Positions 32,078-40,585 of a stretch of DNA of 64,000 nucleotides are shown in pieces. Under the pieces are notes generated by a model. The model was not told the DNA's origin. It saw only the letters and a program-made list of their open reading frames with translations, and searched no databases. This DNA is from Bacillus pseudomycoides (GTDB taxonomy: Bacteria; Bacillota; Bacilli; Bacillales; Bacillaceae_G), in assembly GCF_002582035.1 (NCBI RefSeq), contig NZ_NUQE01000005.1:1-64000 (forward strand), in the 5' to 3' direction. Both the position numbers and the translations under genes were made by a program. The first letter of the stretch is position 1. Every line of letters begins with the position of its first letter.

Positions 32078-33457
32078 ATGGCAGAGTTAAGAAATAAAGA
32101 TGAACTATTAGATGGATTAACTTCTGTATTTGAGAGTTTTAAATCATTAACTGTTAAAGAAAATAAATCAATAGTAAGTAAGATTAAACAGGGATTAAAA
32201 AAATATAAAATACTTCCGGGGGAAGTACAAGAAATTATTAACAATCCAGAAGAAAAACTACAATTAATTGACATAGACAAACTTTGTCTAATTGCTGAAG
32301 AAAGTTTTCTTGTGACAAAGAAAGGTAATATTGATCCTACTTTATATTTCACTAAAAGAGAAATTAAGGAAATCAAAACAAATTTCGAGGGATATAGTTC
32401 AGATGCAATTGAATTTCCTTATACATTTGAAGATGTTACTAAAGTAGATGATGATGACTATTTCTTGAAAATTCAAGGAATAGATATTAAAAAGATATTT
32501 CATTTATTACAATACAATCCAGATACTCAAAGGGAAGCTAGACAGATTAAAAAAGGTGATGAAATTGTACCTGTCCCAAAAATCTATCAAAAAAATGTCG
32601 ATGAGATGATTGAACTTATTAAAAAAGGTGAGATTATCGCTTCTATGTTAACCTTAAATGCTCGTTTAGGAAGTTCGGATGAAGGTGAAGAGTTAGTTTA
32701 TGATGAAGCTAAAAGAACATTGACTGTGACCAGAGGAACGTTATTAGATGTATTGGATGGTTTCCACAGAATAAGTGCAATTAATTCCGCATTAAGACAA
32801 GAGCCTACACTAAATCCAACATTCAAAATGACAATATTAAATTATGATAAAACTAGAGCGCAAAAATACTTTGCTCAAATGAATACTTTCTCAGTAATTT
32901 CTACATCTCACTTGAAGAAAATGAGTGAATCTAGACAGGCTGATTTTATTGCAAAACAATTACAATACAATACAGAATTGAGAAATAAAGTTGCAGCAAG
33001 TGATATGGTTCCGGCTAGATCAAATTTACTAGTAACATTTGGCGCATTAAGTGACGCAATTGATGATGTCTTTAAAGTTGAAGATAAACCGACAGCAATT
33101 AAAGTATCTAGATATTTAGGAGAATTCATAAATAAATTATTTTTTGCTTTTCCAGACGAGTTCATGGGAGATATTGCAAAGATTAGAGAACATAGTTTAA
33201 TTAATGCAAATTCAATGTTTTATGGATATATACTCCTAGCTAAAAGAATGCAGGAGGAAAATATTTCTGTAGATAATATTGAGAAAGTTTTAAAGGATAT
33301 TGACTTTTCTAGAACGAATAGTGTATGGAGAAAAATTAAATTAATTGATAAAAACAATAATATAACAACAAAACCAAAGAATACTATTTATAAATTTTTC
33401 AATGAATTAAAATTAGATAAATATAAAGTAGGTGCGGAAAATGAAACAACTGTATAA
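32078..33457 (+). CDS. DGQHR-domain protein, SPbeta YopQ-position
   Basis: A 459-aa protein with a DGQHR-type signature, LDGFHRISAINSAL near residue 226-239, found in DndB and many phage or defence-island proteins. The N-terminal 150 residues are charged and helical. In DndB-like proteins the domain serves regulation or DNA interaction rather than known catalysis. Size and place match SPbeta YopQ (about 460 aa as I recall). ATG 32078 follows TGGAGGTG. The next gene overlaps by 17 bases, so the products are probably made together and may interact. Confidence 0.72.
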   Translation: MAELRNKDELLDGLTSVFESFKSLTVKENKSIVSKIKQGLKKYKILPGEVQEIINNPEEKLQLIDIDKLCLIAEESFLVTKKGNIDPTLYFTKREIKEIKTNFEGYSSDAIEFPYTFEDVTKVDDDDYFLKIQGIDIKKIFHLLQYNPDTQREARQIKKGDEIVPVPKIYQKNVDEMIELIKKGEIIASMLTLNARLGSSDEGEELVYDEAKRTLTVTRGTLLDVLDGFHRISAINSALRQEPTLNPTFKMTILNYDKTRAQKYFAQMNTFSVISTSHLKKMSESRQADFIAKQLQYNTELRNKVAASDMVPARSNLLVTFGALSDAIDDVFKVEDKPTAIKVSRYLGEFINKLFFAFPDEFMGDIAKIREHSLINANSMFYGYILLAKRMQEENISVDNIEKVLKDIDFSRTNSVWRKIKLIDKNNNITTKPKNTIYKFFNELKLDKYKVGAENETTV

Positions 33458-34412
33458 TGAAACCATTAAAGAGGAATATTTAAGCACACTTCCAGAAAAT
33501 ACGGCTAAAATTTATAGATATGCTTTTTATAGAAGTTTTGATCATGAAGATATGTTAAAAAAAGACTTATATGATTTTACAACTGAAGAAGTAATAGATG
33601 TAATTAAAAGTGCTAATCATTCAACTCTAAATTCGATTAAATTAACATTTAATGTTTTTGAGAACTATATAGACTGGGCAGCAAAATACAGAGTAAGCAA
33701 CATAAATCCTTTAAGCTCTGTGAATTTAAATGAGTTAAAAGCATACTTAGATACTTCAAAGAAATTATTTTTGTCTGAAGATGAGTTAATCGAATTAGAA
33801 AACCAAATGGTTAATGCTCAAGATAAGATTTGCTTTAGATTGATATTTGAAGGTGCTTTAGGTCATAAAAATAGTGAATTAATAAATCTAACATCAAATT
33901 GTGTTATTGGTAATAAGTTGAAACTTAAAGATGATAAAAGAGGAGAGAGAGAAATAACTGTTAGTGATCGCTGTCTAGAGTTAATTGAAGCAGCACTTAA
34001 TGAAGAAGAATATTATACGAAAAATGGAACATCTGAAACTCGTAGGGGCGCTTTCGAAGTAATTTCAGGCGACCATGTAATAAGAAGTACAAAGACGGGA
34101 AGAGTTAATGCTGAAGGTGGTAAAGCTGATACCCATGCTATATATAGAAGAATGACTACTATTAAGGAATTATTTAATTTACCATATCTAAACCCTAAGA
34201 ATGTTCGTTCTTCTGGAATGATTAAAATGGCTAAAGATTTGTATGAACGACATGGGAAATTAGAAAATGAACAGTTAAGTGAAATTGCAGAACACTTTGG
34301 AGTTCAAAAAGTGGTAATGAATGGGTATGAAATATATAACTACAGCTACCTTAGAGAAACAATAAATGCAGAAAATATTATGGATTTATATGGAGTAAAT
34401 ATTGAGGGATAA
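33441..34412 (+). CDS. mrpR: Degenerate tyrosine-recombinase-fold repressor (MrpR-like)
   Basis: A 323-aa protein with integrase-like organisation: an N-terminal helical core-binding domain (residues ~1-100) and a C-terminal domain (~110-320). Canonical residues are missing. The Arg I region reads LIFEGALGHKNSELINL, the HxxR box is replaced by NPKNVRSSGMIKMA, and no clear nucleophile Tyr context exists. SPbeta YopR/MrpR, the master lysogeny repressor, is a recombinase-fold protein of about this length without recombinase activity, and it follows YopQ. I infer the same role here, with the dispersed 21-bp repeats as its sites. ATG 33441 follows AGGTGCGG. Confidence 0.68.
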   Translation: MKQLYNETIKEEYLSTLPENTAKIYRYAFYRSFDHEDMLKKDLYDFTTEEVIDVIKSANHSTLNSIKLTFNVFENYIDWAAKYRVSNINPLSSVNLNELKAYLDTSKKLFLSEDELIELENQMVNAQDKICFRLIFEGALGHKNSELINLTSNCVIGNKLKLKDDKRGEREITVSDRCLELIEAALNEEEYYTKNGTSETRRGAFEVISGDHVIRSTKTGRVNAEGGKADTHAIYRRMTTIKELFNLPYLNPKNVRSSGMIKMAKDLYERHGKLENEQLSEIAEHFGVQKVVMNGYEIYNYSYLRETINAENIMDLYGVNIEG

Positions 34413-34419
34413 AGCAATA

Positions 34420-34453
34420 AATTTTTTAGTCTCAGAAATGAGATTAAAAAATT
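34420..34453. terminator. Strong bidirectional terminator
   Basis: AATTTTTTAGTCTCA (34420-34434) pairs with TGAGATTAAAAAATT (34439-34453), one G-U pair, loop GAAA. It ends the repressor operon. Confidence 0.8.
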
Positions 34454-34713
34454 ATTACATAAATAAAATAAATTAATATTAGTTTATTATTTGGTATATA
34501 AATTTTGTAAAATGACAAAATGAGAAAATGCAAAATAAATAGGAAATATTCAAAAAAATGACAAAATAACTGTAATTCGACAAAAAAAGACAAGGACATA
34601 TAAAATAATTTGATGTAATATAATGAATGAATACAAGGAAGTATTATACAATTATTCACTACTTAGTGAAGTGAAGGGTAGATGAGTAGCAGGTTTACCC
34701 TACTATTCACCCC
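34454..34713. other. AT-rich non-coding gap with direct repeats
   Basis: No gene is seen. AAAATGACAAAAT occurs twice (34509-34521, 34555-34567) with a weaker third copy between. A partial operator (ATAAATAAAATAAATTAATAT) starts at 34460. TTCACT-ACTT-AGTGAA (near 34653-34668) is a small palindrome. AGGGTA/TACCCT arms near 34677 and 34699 could form the terminator of the minus-strand XRE gene. Confidence 0.55.
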
Positions 34714-34929
34714 CTACTCCAAGTGAAATTCATACAAATCATCAATATAACAATTTAAAGCATTTGCAATACGTTTTGCTGTCTTTAAGGTCATAGTCTT
34801 TCTGTTTTTAGTATAGTCATTCAATTGTGAAGCTGAAATTCCAGTTTTCAGCGAAAGTTCCAACTGTGTCAGACCATGATCATCAAGAATTTTTTGGAGT
34901 AGGCATCTTCCGACTACAATATTAGTCAT
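34714..34929 (-). CDS. XRE-family regulator, 71 aa
   Basis: A minus-strand Cro-like protein: HTH at residues 17-50 (DHGLTQLELSLKTGISASQL, then DYTKNRKTM), followed by a short tail. It is the only gene oriented away from the plus-strand blocks here and lies just after the MrpR-like gene, where SPbeta has the small XRE gene yopS. It probably represses a divergent promoter at 34930-35060 and may switch between the two plus-strand blocks. Confidence 0.78.
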   Translation of the reverse strand: MTNIVVGRCLLQKILDDHGLTQLELSLKTGISASQLNDYTKNRKTMTLKTAKRIANALNCYIDDLYEFHLE

Positions 34930-34940
34930 CGGATACCTCC

Positions 34941-35053
34941 TACTTACTGTAACTTATGTAAGTGTACACATAGGTATATTTTAACAAAGTTTTACAATCG
35001 GTGAAAGAAAAAAATGAATAATGATAGTAATTTGGAAGAAATGGTATTATAAT
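34941..35053. promoter_or_regulatory. Divergent control region with palindromes
   Basis: ACTTATGTAAGT (34952-34963) is a perfect 12-bp palindrome, overlapped by GTGTACAC (34962-34969). Both lie just upstream of the XRE start on the minus strand. A TATAAT at 35048-35053 is the likely plus-strand -10. The layout suits a small repressor that controls itself and the rightward genes. Confidence 0.6.
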
Positions 35054-35181
35054 ATAACTACAGATAAAAACCGAACAAACATTCGATTCAAAGGCGGTGA
35101 TGCAGGTTATATAAGGGGCTGGTATTATGGAGAACAGGGATATAGAAATAAAATTATAACTAAAATTGGGGGACGTTGTTT

Positions 35182-35409
35182 ATGGAAAAAGAATTTGTAG
35201 TTCAAGGATATATTACTTTACCAGTTAGCATGAAACTGAAAGCTGAAGATATGCAAACAGCTATTGAAAAGTTATATAGTATGGTTAATAGCGAAAATAT
35301 AGATTTACATAGCTTAGTTTTAAAAACGTTTGGTGGGCAAGTACATACTGTAGATGTTCATGATGTAGAAGTGGAATGGGATCAAATTAATTCAGATGAG
35401 GAAAATTAA
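35182..35409 (+). CDS. Hypothetical protein, 75 aa
   Basis: ATG 35182 follows TTGGGGGA; TTG 35176 is too close to that site. Probably beta-alpha-beta (VVQGYITLPVSMKLKAEDM), acidic end. No family is recognised. First gene to the right of the XRE control region. Confidence 0.65.
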   Translation: MEKEFVVQGYITLPVSMKLKAEDMQTAIEKLYSMVNSENIDLHSLVLKTFGGQVHTVDVHDVEVEWDQINSDEEN

Positions 35410-35513
35410 AAACCGCTGCTTTGGAGGAAGCAACGGCTTAAAGTGAAAAAGTGATGCAAACTTATAATAACATAATTTACATATTTTGTGTATTCGTTTT
35501 TCCTACGTAGCGG

Positions 35514-35562
35514 ATCAGTCATCTTTGAGATAATATAGAATAAGGTGACTGATTTTTATTTT
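35514..35562 (+). terminator. Terminator-like hairpin
   Basis: ATCAGTCA (35514-35521) and TGACTGAT (35546-35553) pair over a 24-base loop and are followed by TTTTATTTTG. It ends the 75-aa gene transcript. Confidence 0.65.
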
Positions 35563-35576
35563 GTATAATTTTATTG

Positions 35577-35605
35577 TTGACATAAATAAAATTATTATTT
35601 ATACT
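35577..35605 (+). promoter_or_regulatory. Consensus promoter with operator in its spacer
   Basis: TTGACA (35577-35582), 17 bp, TATACT (35600-35605). The operator repeat 35582-35602 occupies the spacer. This is the best sigma-A promoter of the set and drives the accessory gene run. Confidence 0.85.
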
Positions 35606-35662
35606 TCGAATATAGAGTTTAGTTAAAACATTGTTTTTACATGGAAAGGAGGAAGATAAAGC

Positions 35663-35788
35663 GTGAAGTATGAGGATCACGAATATGATGACGGACTTGG
35701 TTTTTTCATAGGTTGTAAGAATGCTTTGTTAATGTCTATCCCTTTTTGGTTGCTGGTGATTGGTGTGATTTGGTTTATACATAACTAA
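35663..35788 (+). CDS. Membrane microprotein, 41 aa
   Basis: GTG 35663 follows AAAGGAGG. An acidic N-terminus (KYEDHEYDDG) precedes one membrane helix (ALLMSIPFWLLVIGVIWFI). First gene behind a very strong operator-controlled promoter. Function unknown. Confidence 0.68.
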   Translation: MKYEDHEYDDGLGFFIGCKNALLMSIPFWLLVIGVIWFIHN

Positions 35789-35813
35789 AATAATATAAAG
35801 AGGAGATTAAAAT

Positions 35814-36383
35814 ATGGTGGCACATGAGAGTATCTTTAGTGGTTTAGAAATCGGAAATTACGATGATAGTATTGAGCTAAGTAAAGATTTAAAGAAATTT
35901 GTAGGAGAAAAAGTTTTCTTCTTTTGTGTAGGAACAGATCGTGCAACAGGTGACTCAGTTGCTCCATTTGTCGGTACTTTTTTAAAAGAAAATGGATACG
36001 AGAATGTATTGGGCACAATAGATGATCCTGTTCATGCTGTAAATCTTGAAGAAAAAATTAAGGAAATTCCTGATGGAACTACTGTTTTAGCGATTGATGC
36101 TTGCTTAGGGAAAAGTCAAAATGTCGGAAGATTAGTTTTAAAAAGTGGAAGCTTACATGCCGGAGCAGGAGTTGGAAAGGAACTACCTAAAATTGGAGAT
36201 TATCACATTCAAGCTATCGTGAATATTGACGGCAATGACAGTGGTTTAAATATGAGCATCCTACAAGTGACAAGACTTAAAGTTGTGCTTGAAATGGCGA
36301 AGAAAATTTCAAAAGCAATTGAATTGGCTTATCCGTTGAACGTTGTAAATTTTGAAGATGAAGAAGAGTCTCTTGTTAAATGA
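35814..36383 (+). CDS. yyaC: YyaC-family sporulation protein (DUF1256)
   Basis: A 189-aa protein with the YyaC signature: CVGTDRATGDSVAPFVGT near residues 38-55, GTIDDPVHAVNL near 66-77, IDACLGKSQNVG near 94-105 and LHAGAGVGKELP near 114-125. YyaC resembles the spore germination protease GPR and is made during sporulation, though its substrate is not settled. A mobile-element copy suggests interference with host sporulation or entrapment of the element in spores. It sits second behind the operator promoter at 35577. All signature segments are intact. Confidence 0.85.
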   Translation: MVAHESIFSGLEIGNYDDSIELSKDLKKFVGEKVFFFCVGTDRATGDSVAPFVGTFLKENGYENVLGTIDDPVHAVNLEEKIKEIPDGTTVLAIDACLGKSQNVGRLVLKSGSLHAGAGVGKELPKIGDYHIQAIVNIDGNDSGLNMSILQVTRLKVVLEMAKKISKAIELAYPLNVVNFEDEEESLVK

Positions 36384-36429
36384 AATAATGCAAAATTTGA
36401 ATTTTGCACAAAAAAGCGAGGGGGTTTAA

Positions 36430-36657
36430 ATGATGACAGCGGGTAAACATTATTATAAACATTTAGATAAAGAGAAACATTGTAATGTAAATATTGAGTT
36501 AAACATGGAGCAATTAGCACAAATGGTTTGTAATGCAAATTATGGATTGCATCGTTTCATATCGGAAGTAATTGATATAAAAAGAGAGAGTAAGTGGAAA
36601 GAAGATAAAGAGTTTGCGGATGAATTAGAAAGTTTGTTGAATAAAGGTTATTTTTAA
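36430..36657 (+). CDS. Hypothetical protein, 75 aa
   Basis: Follows GAGGGGG; ATG 36430 and 36433 are both possible. Mixed charged helices (YYKHLDKEKHCNVNIELNM). Unknown function. Downstream of yyaC in the same run. Confidence 0.63.
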   Translation: MMTAGKHYYKHLDKEKHCNVNIELNMEQLAQMVCNANYGLHRFISEVIDIKRESKWKEDKEFADELESLLNKGYF

Positions 36658-36713
36658 ACAAAAGCGTTAATTTGTATGAAAGTAAACTTTTACAGAGAAA
36701 AGGAGAGGCTATA

Positions 36714-36899
36714 ATGAATAAATTCTATGTAGTCGTAAGATGGTTAGGTACAGGTATCTTTCAAGAAATGAATTATGCTACTGATAAAGAAACTCTTAGT
36801 GAAGAGGATTTATTAAGAATAAAAGAACATCACGCAGAAAAAGGAAATGGAGCGGTAGAATTTAAAACGCAAATTATTTCATGGCAAAGAATTGTTTAA
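36714..36899 (+). CDS. Hypothetical protein, 61 aa
   Basis: ATG 36714 follows AAAAGGAGAGG; TTG 36672 has no site. Strand-turn-strand start (FYVVVRWLGTGIFQEMNYAT) then an acidic helix. Unknown function. Confidence 0.63.
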   Translation: MNKFYVVVRWLGTGIFQEMNYATDKETLSEEDLLRIKEHHAEKGNGAVEFKTQIISWQRIV

Positions 36900-36990
36900 G
36901 TAAAATTTAGATTTCATGGACAACGTAAAATTTCAAATACTGTACTTTTTAAATAAAATAATAACTTAGTGATACAAGAGGTGAGTAGAA

Positions 36991-37167
36991 ATGTTGGCAG
37001 CAGAGAAATTACATAAGGCTCAAAGATCAGTAGAAAGAGCAGTGGAACAGTTAAACAAAGGGAACAAAAGGTTAACCATAGGCGATATGAACTTTGCAAG
37101 AGAATATCTAGAAGAATCAATTCTTATCCTTATGGCTGAAATTGAACAAGAAGAAGGGAAGTTTTAA
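36991..37167 (+). CDS. Helical small protein, 58 aa
   Basis: ATG 36991 follows AGAGGTGAG. Two amphipathic helices (EKLHKAQRSVERAVEQLNKG; FAREYLEESILILMAEIEQ) suggest a helical hairpin dimer. No family is recognised. Confidence 0.65.
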   Translation: MLAAEKLHKAQRSVERAVEQLNKGNKRLTIGDMNFAREYLEESILILMAEIEQEEGKF

Positions 37168-37189
37168 ATAAATACAGGGAGGAATATAA

Positions 37190-37468
37190 ATGAATCCAAA
37201 TTATAAATTCATGATGTGGGATTGGGATGAATGCAAGTACTGTGTGATCCCAAAAGAAAACATAGTAGAGGCTATATATTATGCTTGGAATTATGAGTTC
37301 GATGTTCATGAGATTGAAACAGAAGAATTAATATTCACTGGTCAAGAAACAAATGAGTTTAATTCAGAAGCGTTAGAGAAATATGGATTAAGATTAATAG
37401 ACGGAGAGAAATACAGACAGTTGCAAAATATTGAAACTGGGGAGCTATATAAAGCAGATTGGCAATGA
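37190..37468 (+). CDS. Hypothetical protein, 92 aa
   Basis: Follows GGGAGGAATA. Acidic and aromatic (FMMWDWDECKYCVIPKEN) with one CxxC. The pattern suggests an acidic beta-alpha fold; no family is recognised. Confidence 0.63.
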   Translation: MNPNYKFMMWDWDECKYCVIPKENIVEAIYYAWNYEFDVHEIETEELIFTGQETNEFNSEALEKYGLRLIDGEKYRQLQNIETGELYKADWQ

Positions 37469-37497
37469 GAAGAAAATAAAAAAAGAGGAGAATTCTA

Positions 37498-37767
37498 ATG
37501 GAAACGCATAACTATATAAAGTTAAAAAACATTACGCAAATGTGTTATGCATGTCCAACAAGTTTTGATGGTAAAACAGTGGATGGGAAATGGTTTTATT
37601 GTCGGTACAGAGGTGGACAAATGCGATTTGAAATTGAAGGAAAAGTAATTCTACGTTGTGAATATGGTGAGATGTACGATGGTTTATGTGATTGGGAAGA
37701 GTTTAAGGAACAAGCCAGAGATAATAAATTAATTATTGATGATAGTGAAGTTGAATGGTTAGAGTAA
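37498..37767 (+). CDS. Cysteine-containing hypothetical protein, 89 aa
   Basis: Follows AGAGGAG. CYACPT (residues 16-21), YCRYRGG and later single cysteines could form a metal site; the middle is beta-rich (MRFEIEGKVILRCEYG). This family is common-looking in Bacillus phages but I cannot name it. Confidence 0.65.
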   Translation: METHNYIKLKNITQMCYACPTSFDGKTVDGKWFYCRYRGGQMRFEIEGKVILRCEYGEMYDGLCDWEEFKEQARDNKLIIDDSEVEWLE

Positions 37768-37800
37768 AAGATTCTATCTTTAATTAAAGAAGGTGGTAGC

Positions 37801-37989
37801 ATGAGGGATAAAACGAACAGATTTATAAGTCAGACAATAGGAATTTCATGTGCTTGCTGTGGAAAAACAACTAAACTAAACAACAGATATCCTAGTGATG
37901 TATTTGTATTAGAAAAGGATGGAGAAATGTATTTTAACTGTCCTGAATGTAACGAAAGTTATGATATTCCATTTAAGAATAAATTATAA
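37801..37989 (+). CDS. Zinc-ribbon protein, 62 aa
   Basis: Follows GAAGGTGG. CACC (residues 17-20) and CPEC (47-50) make a classic two-knuckle zinc ribbon with a beta hairpin between them. It may bind nucleic acid or a polymerase subunit. Partner unknown. Confidence 0.7.
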   Translation: MRDKTNRFISQTIGISCACCGKTTKLNNRYPSDVFVLEKDGEMYFNCPECNESYDIPFKNKL

Positions 37990-38030
37990 ATAAAAGATTG
38001 GTTTTACACAAAACAAAGGAGTGGATAATT

Positions 38031-38438
38031 ATGAATGAGAGAGAACAAACAATTGAGATGCTAAAAAGCCTTAAAGATATTACTGTTGAAAAACAATATG
38101 TGTATGTACTTGATCATGAATATGATACAACTGATAATTCAAAAGTGGCTTTTTCAACAAATATAAAGCCAGAAATCATGTCGCCATTGTTAGCTTATAT
38201 TGAATTTGCAGGAGAGGAAATTAACGAATCATTCACATTGCATCAAGATGAAGCTGTTAATTTAATTTATAAACATTATGCGAAGACCACTCTAATAGAA
38301 AATTATCGAGCATATGACAGAATGGAAATTGATTTATATTGGAATCGTGAATATTGGTGCGGTAGTGGAGTGTGGGATATTGAAGTTTTTAAAAGAGATA
38401 GCTTAGTTGAAGAATTAACTCAAAAATTAAATAAATAA
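38031..38438 (+). CDS. Hypothetical protein, 135 aa
   Basis: ATG 38031 follows AAAGGAGTGG, so the longer frame from 37998 is not used. Alpha/beta with aromatic residues (MEIDLYWNREYWCGSGVWDI). No family is recognised. Confidence 0.65.
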   Translation: MNEREQTIEMLKSLKDITVEKQYVYVLDHEYDTTDNSKVAFSTNIKPEIMSPLLAYIEFAGEEINESFTLHQDEAVNLIYKHYAKTTLIENYRAYDRMEIDLYWNREYWCGSGVWDIEVFKRDSLVEELTQKLNK

Positions 38439-38461
38439 TAAAAATAAGGGAGAGATAAATT

Positions 38462-39205
38462 ATGAATTTAGAAAACAATATCAAAGACGTTATTAGTAAG
38501 AAACTAGCAGATGGAGTAGTTGAAAAGCTAATCGAGGAACAATTAGAAAAAGGTATCAATAATGCATTAAGTAGCTTGTTTGGTTCGTATGGAGATGTAA
38601 CTGAAATTATTGAAAAACAAATTAAATCAGTTATGATTCCCTATTTAGAGAACTATGATTACTCCAAATACATAGTAAAGTTGGATAGTGTACTAGTTGA
38701 TGTTTTAAAAAGTTCAGCATCAGAAAACAAAAAGATACTTGAAAACTTTAAAGAATTGATGATCCCAACGGAAGAAAAATCAATTAAGGTAACAGAACTA
38801 TTTGAAAAGTGGAAAGAATATGTTGCTAAAAATGTAGAAACTGACGGACTAGAAATTGATTATGATGATGAACCAAGTTACGAATACGTGGAAGTTAGAT
38901 TTGAAGTGGAAGAGGACGAAGGTAGAAGTTGGAGTTCTTTTGAATATGCGACTTTAGTATTTGAATGTGATCATGATGAAAAAATGAACTTTGCTATTCG
39001 ATTATCAAGATGGAAAGATGACAAAAAGAAAGAGTGGCGCATGGAATACGATAGAATACCTGATATGAATTCTTTGAGACGATTAAATGAATTTGACATG
39101 CTACTAATGAAATTAAATCAGAACTATACAAAGTTAATCCTCGATGGAACGTTTGATAATGATAGTGTTCGACCTGAAAAAGAACCGGAAGCATCATTTT
39201 ATTAA
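38462..39205 (+). CDS. Hypothetical phage protein, 247 aa
   Basis: Follows GGGAGAG. An N-terminal helical domain (IKDVISKKLADGVVEKLIEE; VMIPYLENYDYSKYI) is followed by an acidic beta domain (VRFEVEEDEGRSWSSFEYAT). The first part resembles those of the genes at 40586 and 44960, suggesting paralogues. Function unknown. Confidence 0.65.
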   Translation: MNLENNIKDVISKKLADGVVEKLIEEQLEKGINNALSSLFGSYGDVTEIIEKQIKSVMIPYLENYDYSKYIVKLDSVLVDVLKSSASENKKILENFKELMIPTEEKSIKVTELFEKWKEYVAKNVETDGLEIDYDDEPSYEYVEVRFEVEEDEGRSWSSFEYATLVFECDHDEKMNFAIRLSRWKDDKKKEWRMEYDRIPDMNSLRRLNEFDMLLMKLNQNYTKLILDGTFDNDSVRPEKEPEASFY

Positions 39206-39257
39206 TACATAAATTATATAAAATAGTCGATTTATAAAAAAAAGGGAGGGTACGCTA

Positions 39258-39548
39258 ATGGAGTATGGGCTTGATTCTGAAAATAATCCATTCAACTATA
39301 ATTCTGGAGTAAGCAATATCGAAAATGAACGTCTTAAATTAATTAAAGGGTTGTATGTAAATAACGGTGAGTACGATTTCAAAAATGAGAAGGATGCAGA
39401 GTGTTTTGCAAAGGAATTACTTTGGAAAATTGAGAGCCTGTATAGTGAAGAAAATTATTACCGGGAATATGAAGAGTTGTCTGATTTTATTCGCAGTCAC
39501 CATGCGGATAGTGAAGCCTATTGGTTGTATAAAGATAGAAATAATTAA
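39258..39548 (+). CDS. Acidic hypothetical protein, 96 aa
   Basis: Follows AAGGGAGGG. Acidic helical protein with many aromatic residues (WKIESLYSEENYYREYEEL). No motif. A different ORF in the other frame at this place is a shadow. Confidence 0.63.
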   Translation: MEYGLDSENNPFNYNSGVSNIENERLKLIKGLYVNNGEYDFKNEKDAECFAKELLWKIESLYSEENYYREYEELSDFIRSHHADSEAYWLYKDRNN

Positions 39549-39577
39549 TATGGCTAAATTAAAAGGGGAGAAAAACA

Positions 39578-40333
39578 ATGAAAAAAGTAAAAATTGATAA
39601 CAAATTTAATGAAATGTTAAACTGTGATCCAATTGCAGAGACAGAAAAGGTATTAAACAAACATCATTCAGAGTTTAATCGAGATGAAGGATTACTAATG
39701 TTAGCAAATGCACTTCACACGAATGAAATCAAAGCAAACTACCTAAAAAGTTTAGGAGATACACATTTTAGTATTTCATGGGATGAATTCATTAACATTA
39801 TTGAATCGTACGGATTTAAAGAAGGTCTAAGATATGATTTTCAACATGATAATGGTAAATGTACAGATGAAGCTGCATTATATTATTACCCAGAAAAAGG
39901 ATTAGTTATTTGGGCTACGAGTTACTGGAATAAGAAGAGTTTGAATAGTGGAAAACTCTATGGTCAAGTTAAGTCAAAAGAGAAAATCGAATATGAAACA
40001 GTAAGTGATAAATGGGGAGAAAGACAGATTATAAAATGGACTGGTACTTTAAAAAGTAGTTCTCAATCACTAAATGATTGTTCACACGGAGCATTCATGG
40101 ATATTGAAACAGGCATAGACTTTGATTATGACGTTAGAGAAGCATTGATAAATAAAATTGAACAAATAGGGAATCATTTAGAGTTTTTGTCAAAGTGGAA
40201 TAAGAAACAGTTTCTATGGTTCTTGGATTACGCAGAAGAAAAACAACCTGACTATGATTACAAGGAAATCACAAAAGAAAAAATTATGAAATGCCCTAAA
40301 GAATTACAAGAAATATTAGCAGTTTGTATTTAA
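39578..40333 (+). CDS. Hypothetical protein, 251 aa
   Basis: Follows AAAGGGGAG. Mixed alpha/beta; a middle part (YYPEKGLVIWATSYWNKKS) and a His/Cys patch (LNDCSHGAFMDIETG) are noticeable. No catalytic motif is recognised, and no membrane segments. Confidence 0.65.
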   Translation: MKKVKIDNKFNEMLNCDPIAETEKVLNKHHSEFNRDEGLLMLANALHTNEIKANYLKSLGDTHFSISWDEFINIIESYGFKEGLRYDFQHDNGKCTDEAALYYYPEKGLVIWATSYWNKKSLNSGKLYGQVKSKEKIEYETVSDKWGERQIIKWTGTLKSSSQSLNDCSHGAFMDIETGIDFDYDVREALINKIEQIGNHLEFLSKWNKKQFLWFLDYAEEKQPDYDYKEITKEKIMKCPKELQEILAVCI

Positions 40334-40367
40334 GTAAAAAATCCATTTTATATAAGGAGGCACTAAA

Positions 40368-40553
40368 ATGCAATTTACAGAGGTAAAAAGAAAGCCTGAA
40401 TTTGTATTAAATTTATCATTGGAAGAAGCAATAAGTTTATGGAGAATGGCTAATAAATCTCATCAGGATGGGAATGAAAATGCAAAACATTTTGTAGATG
40501 CTTTACATGATTTTGCTGGTAATTCGAATTCTTATAATGAATACCTTGATTAA
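40368..40553 (+). CDS. Hypothetical protein, 61 aa
   Basis: Follows AAGGAGG. A beta strand (FVLNLSLEEAISLWRMANK) then helix; ends polar. The NLSLEEA-type phrase is frequent in small phage proteins, but no function is known to me. Confidence 0.63.
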   Translation: MQFTEVKRKPEFVLNLSLEEAISLWRMANKSHQDGNENAKHFVDALHDFAGNSNSYNEYLD

Positions 40554-40585
40554 AAATCTATTTGATCCAGAAGGGAGACAATACA

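Noticed and set aside
30894-34412. Phosphorothioation (Dnd) defence system
   Set aside because: A DGQHR signature alone is present; DndA, DndC, DndD and DndE are absent, and the neighbours fit an SPbeta lysogeny module.
39367-39597. 76-aa plus-strand frame across 39258 and 39578 genes
   Set aside because: Overlaps two better-supported genes and lacks a Shine-Dalgarno site.
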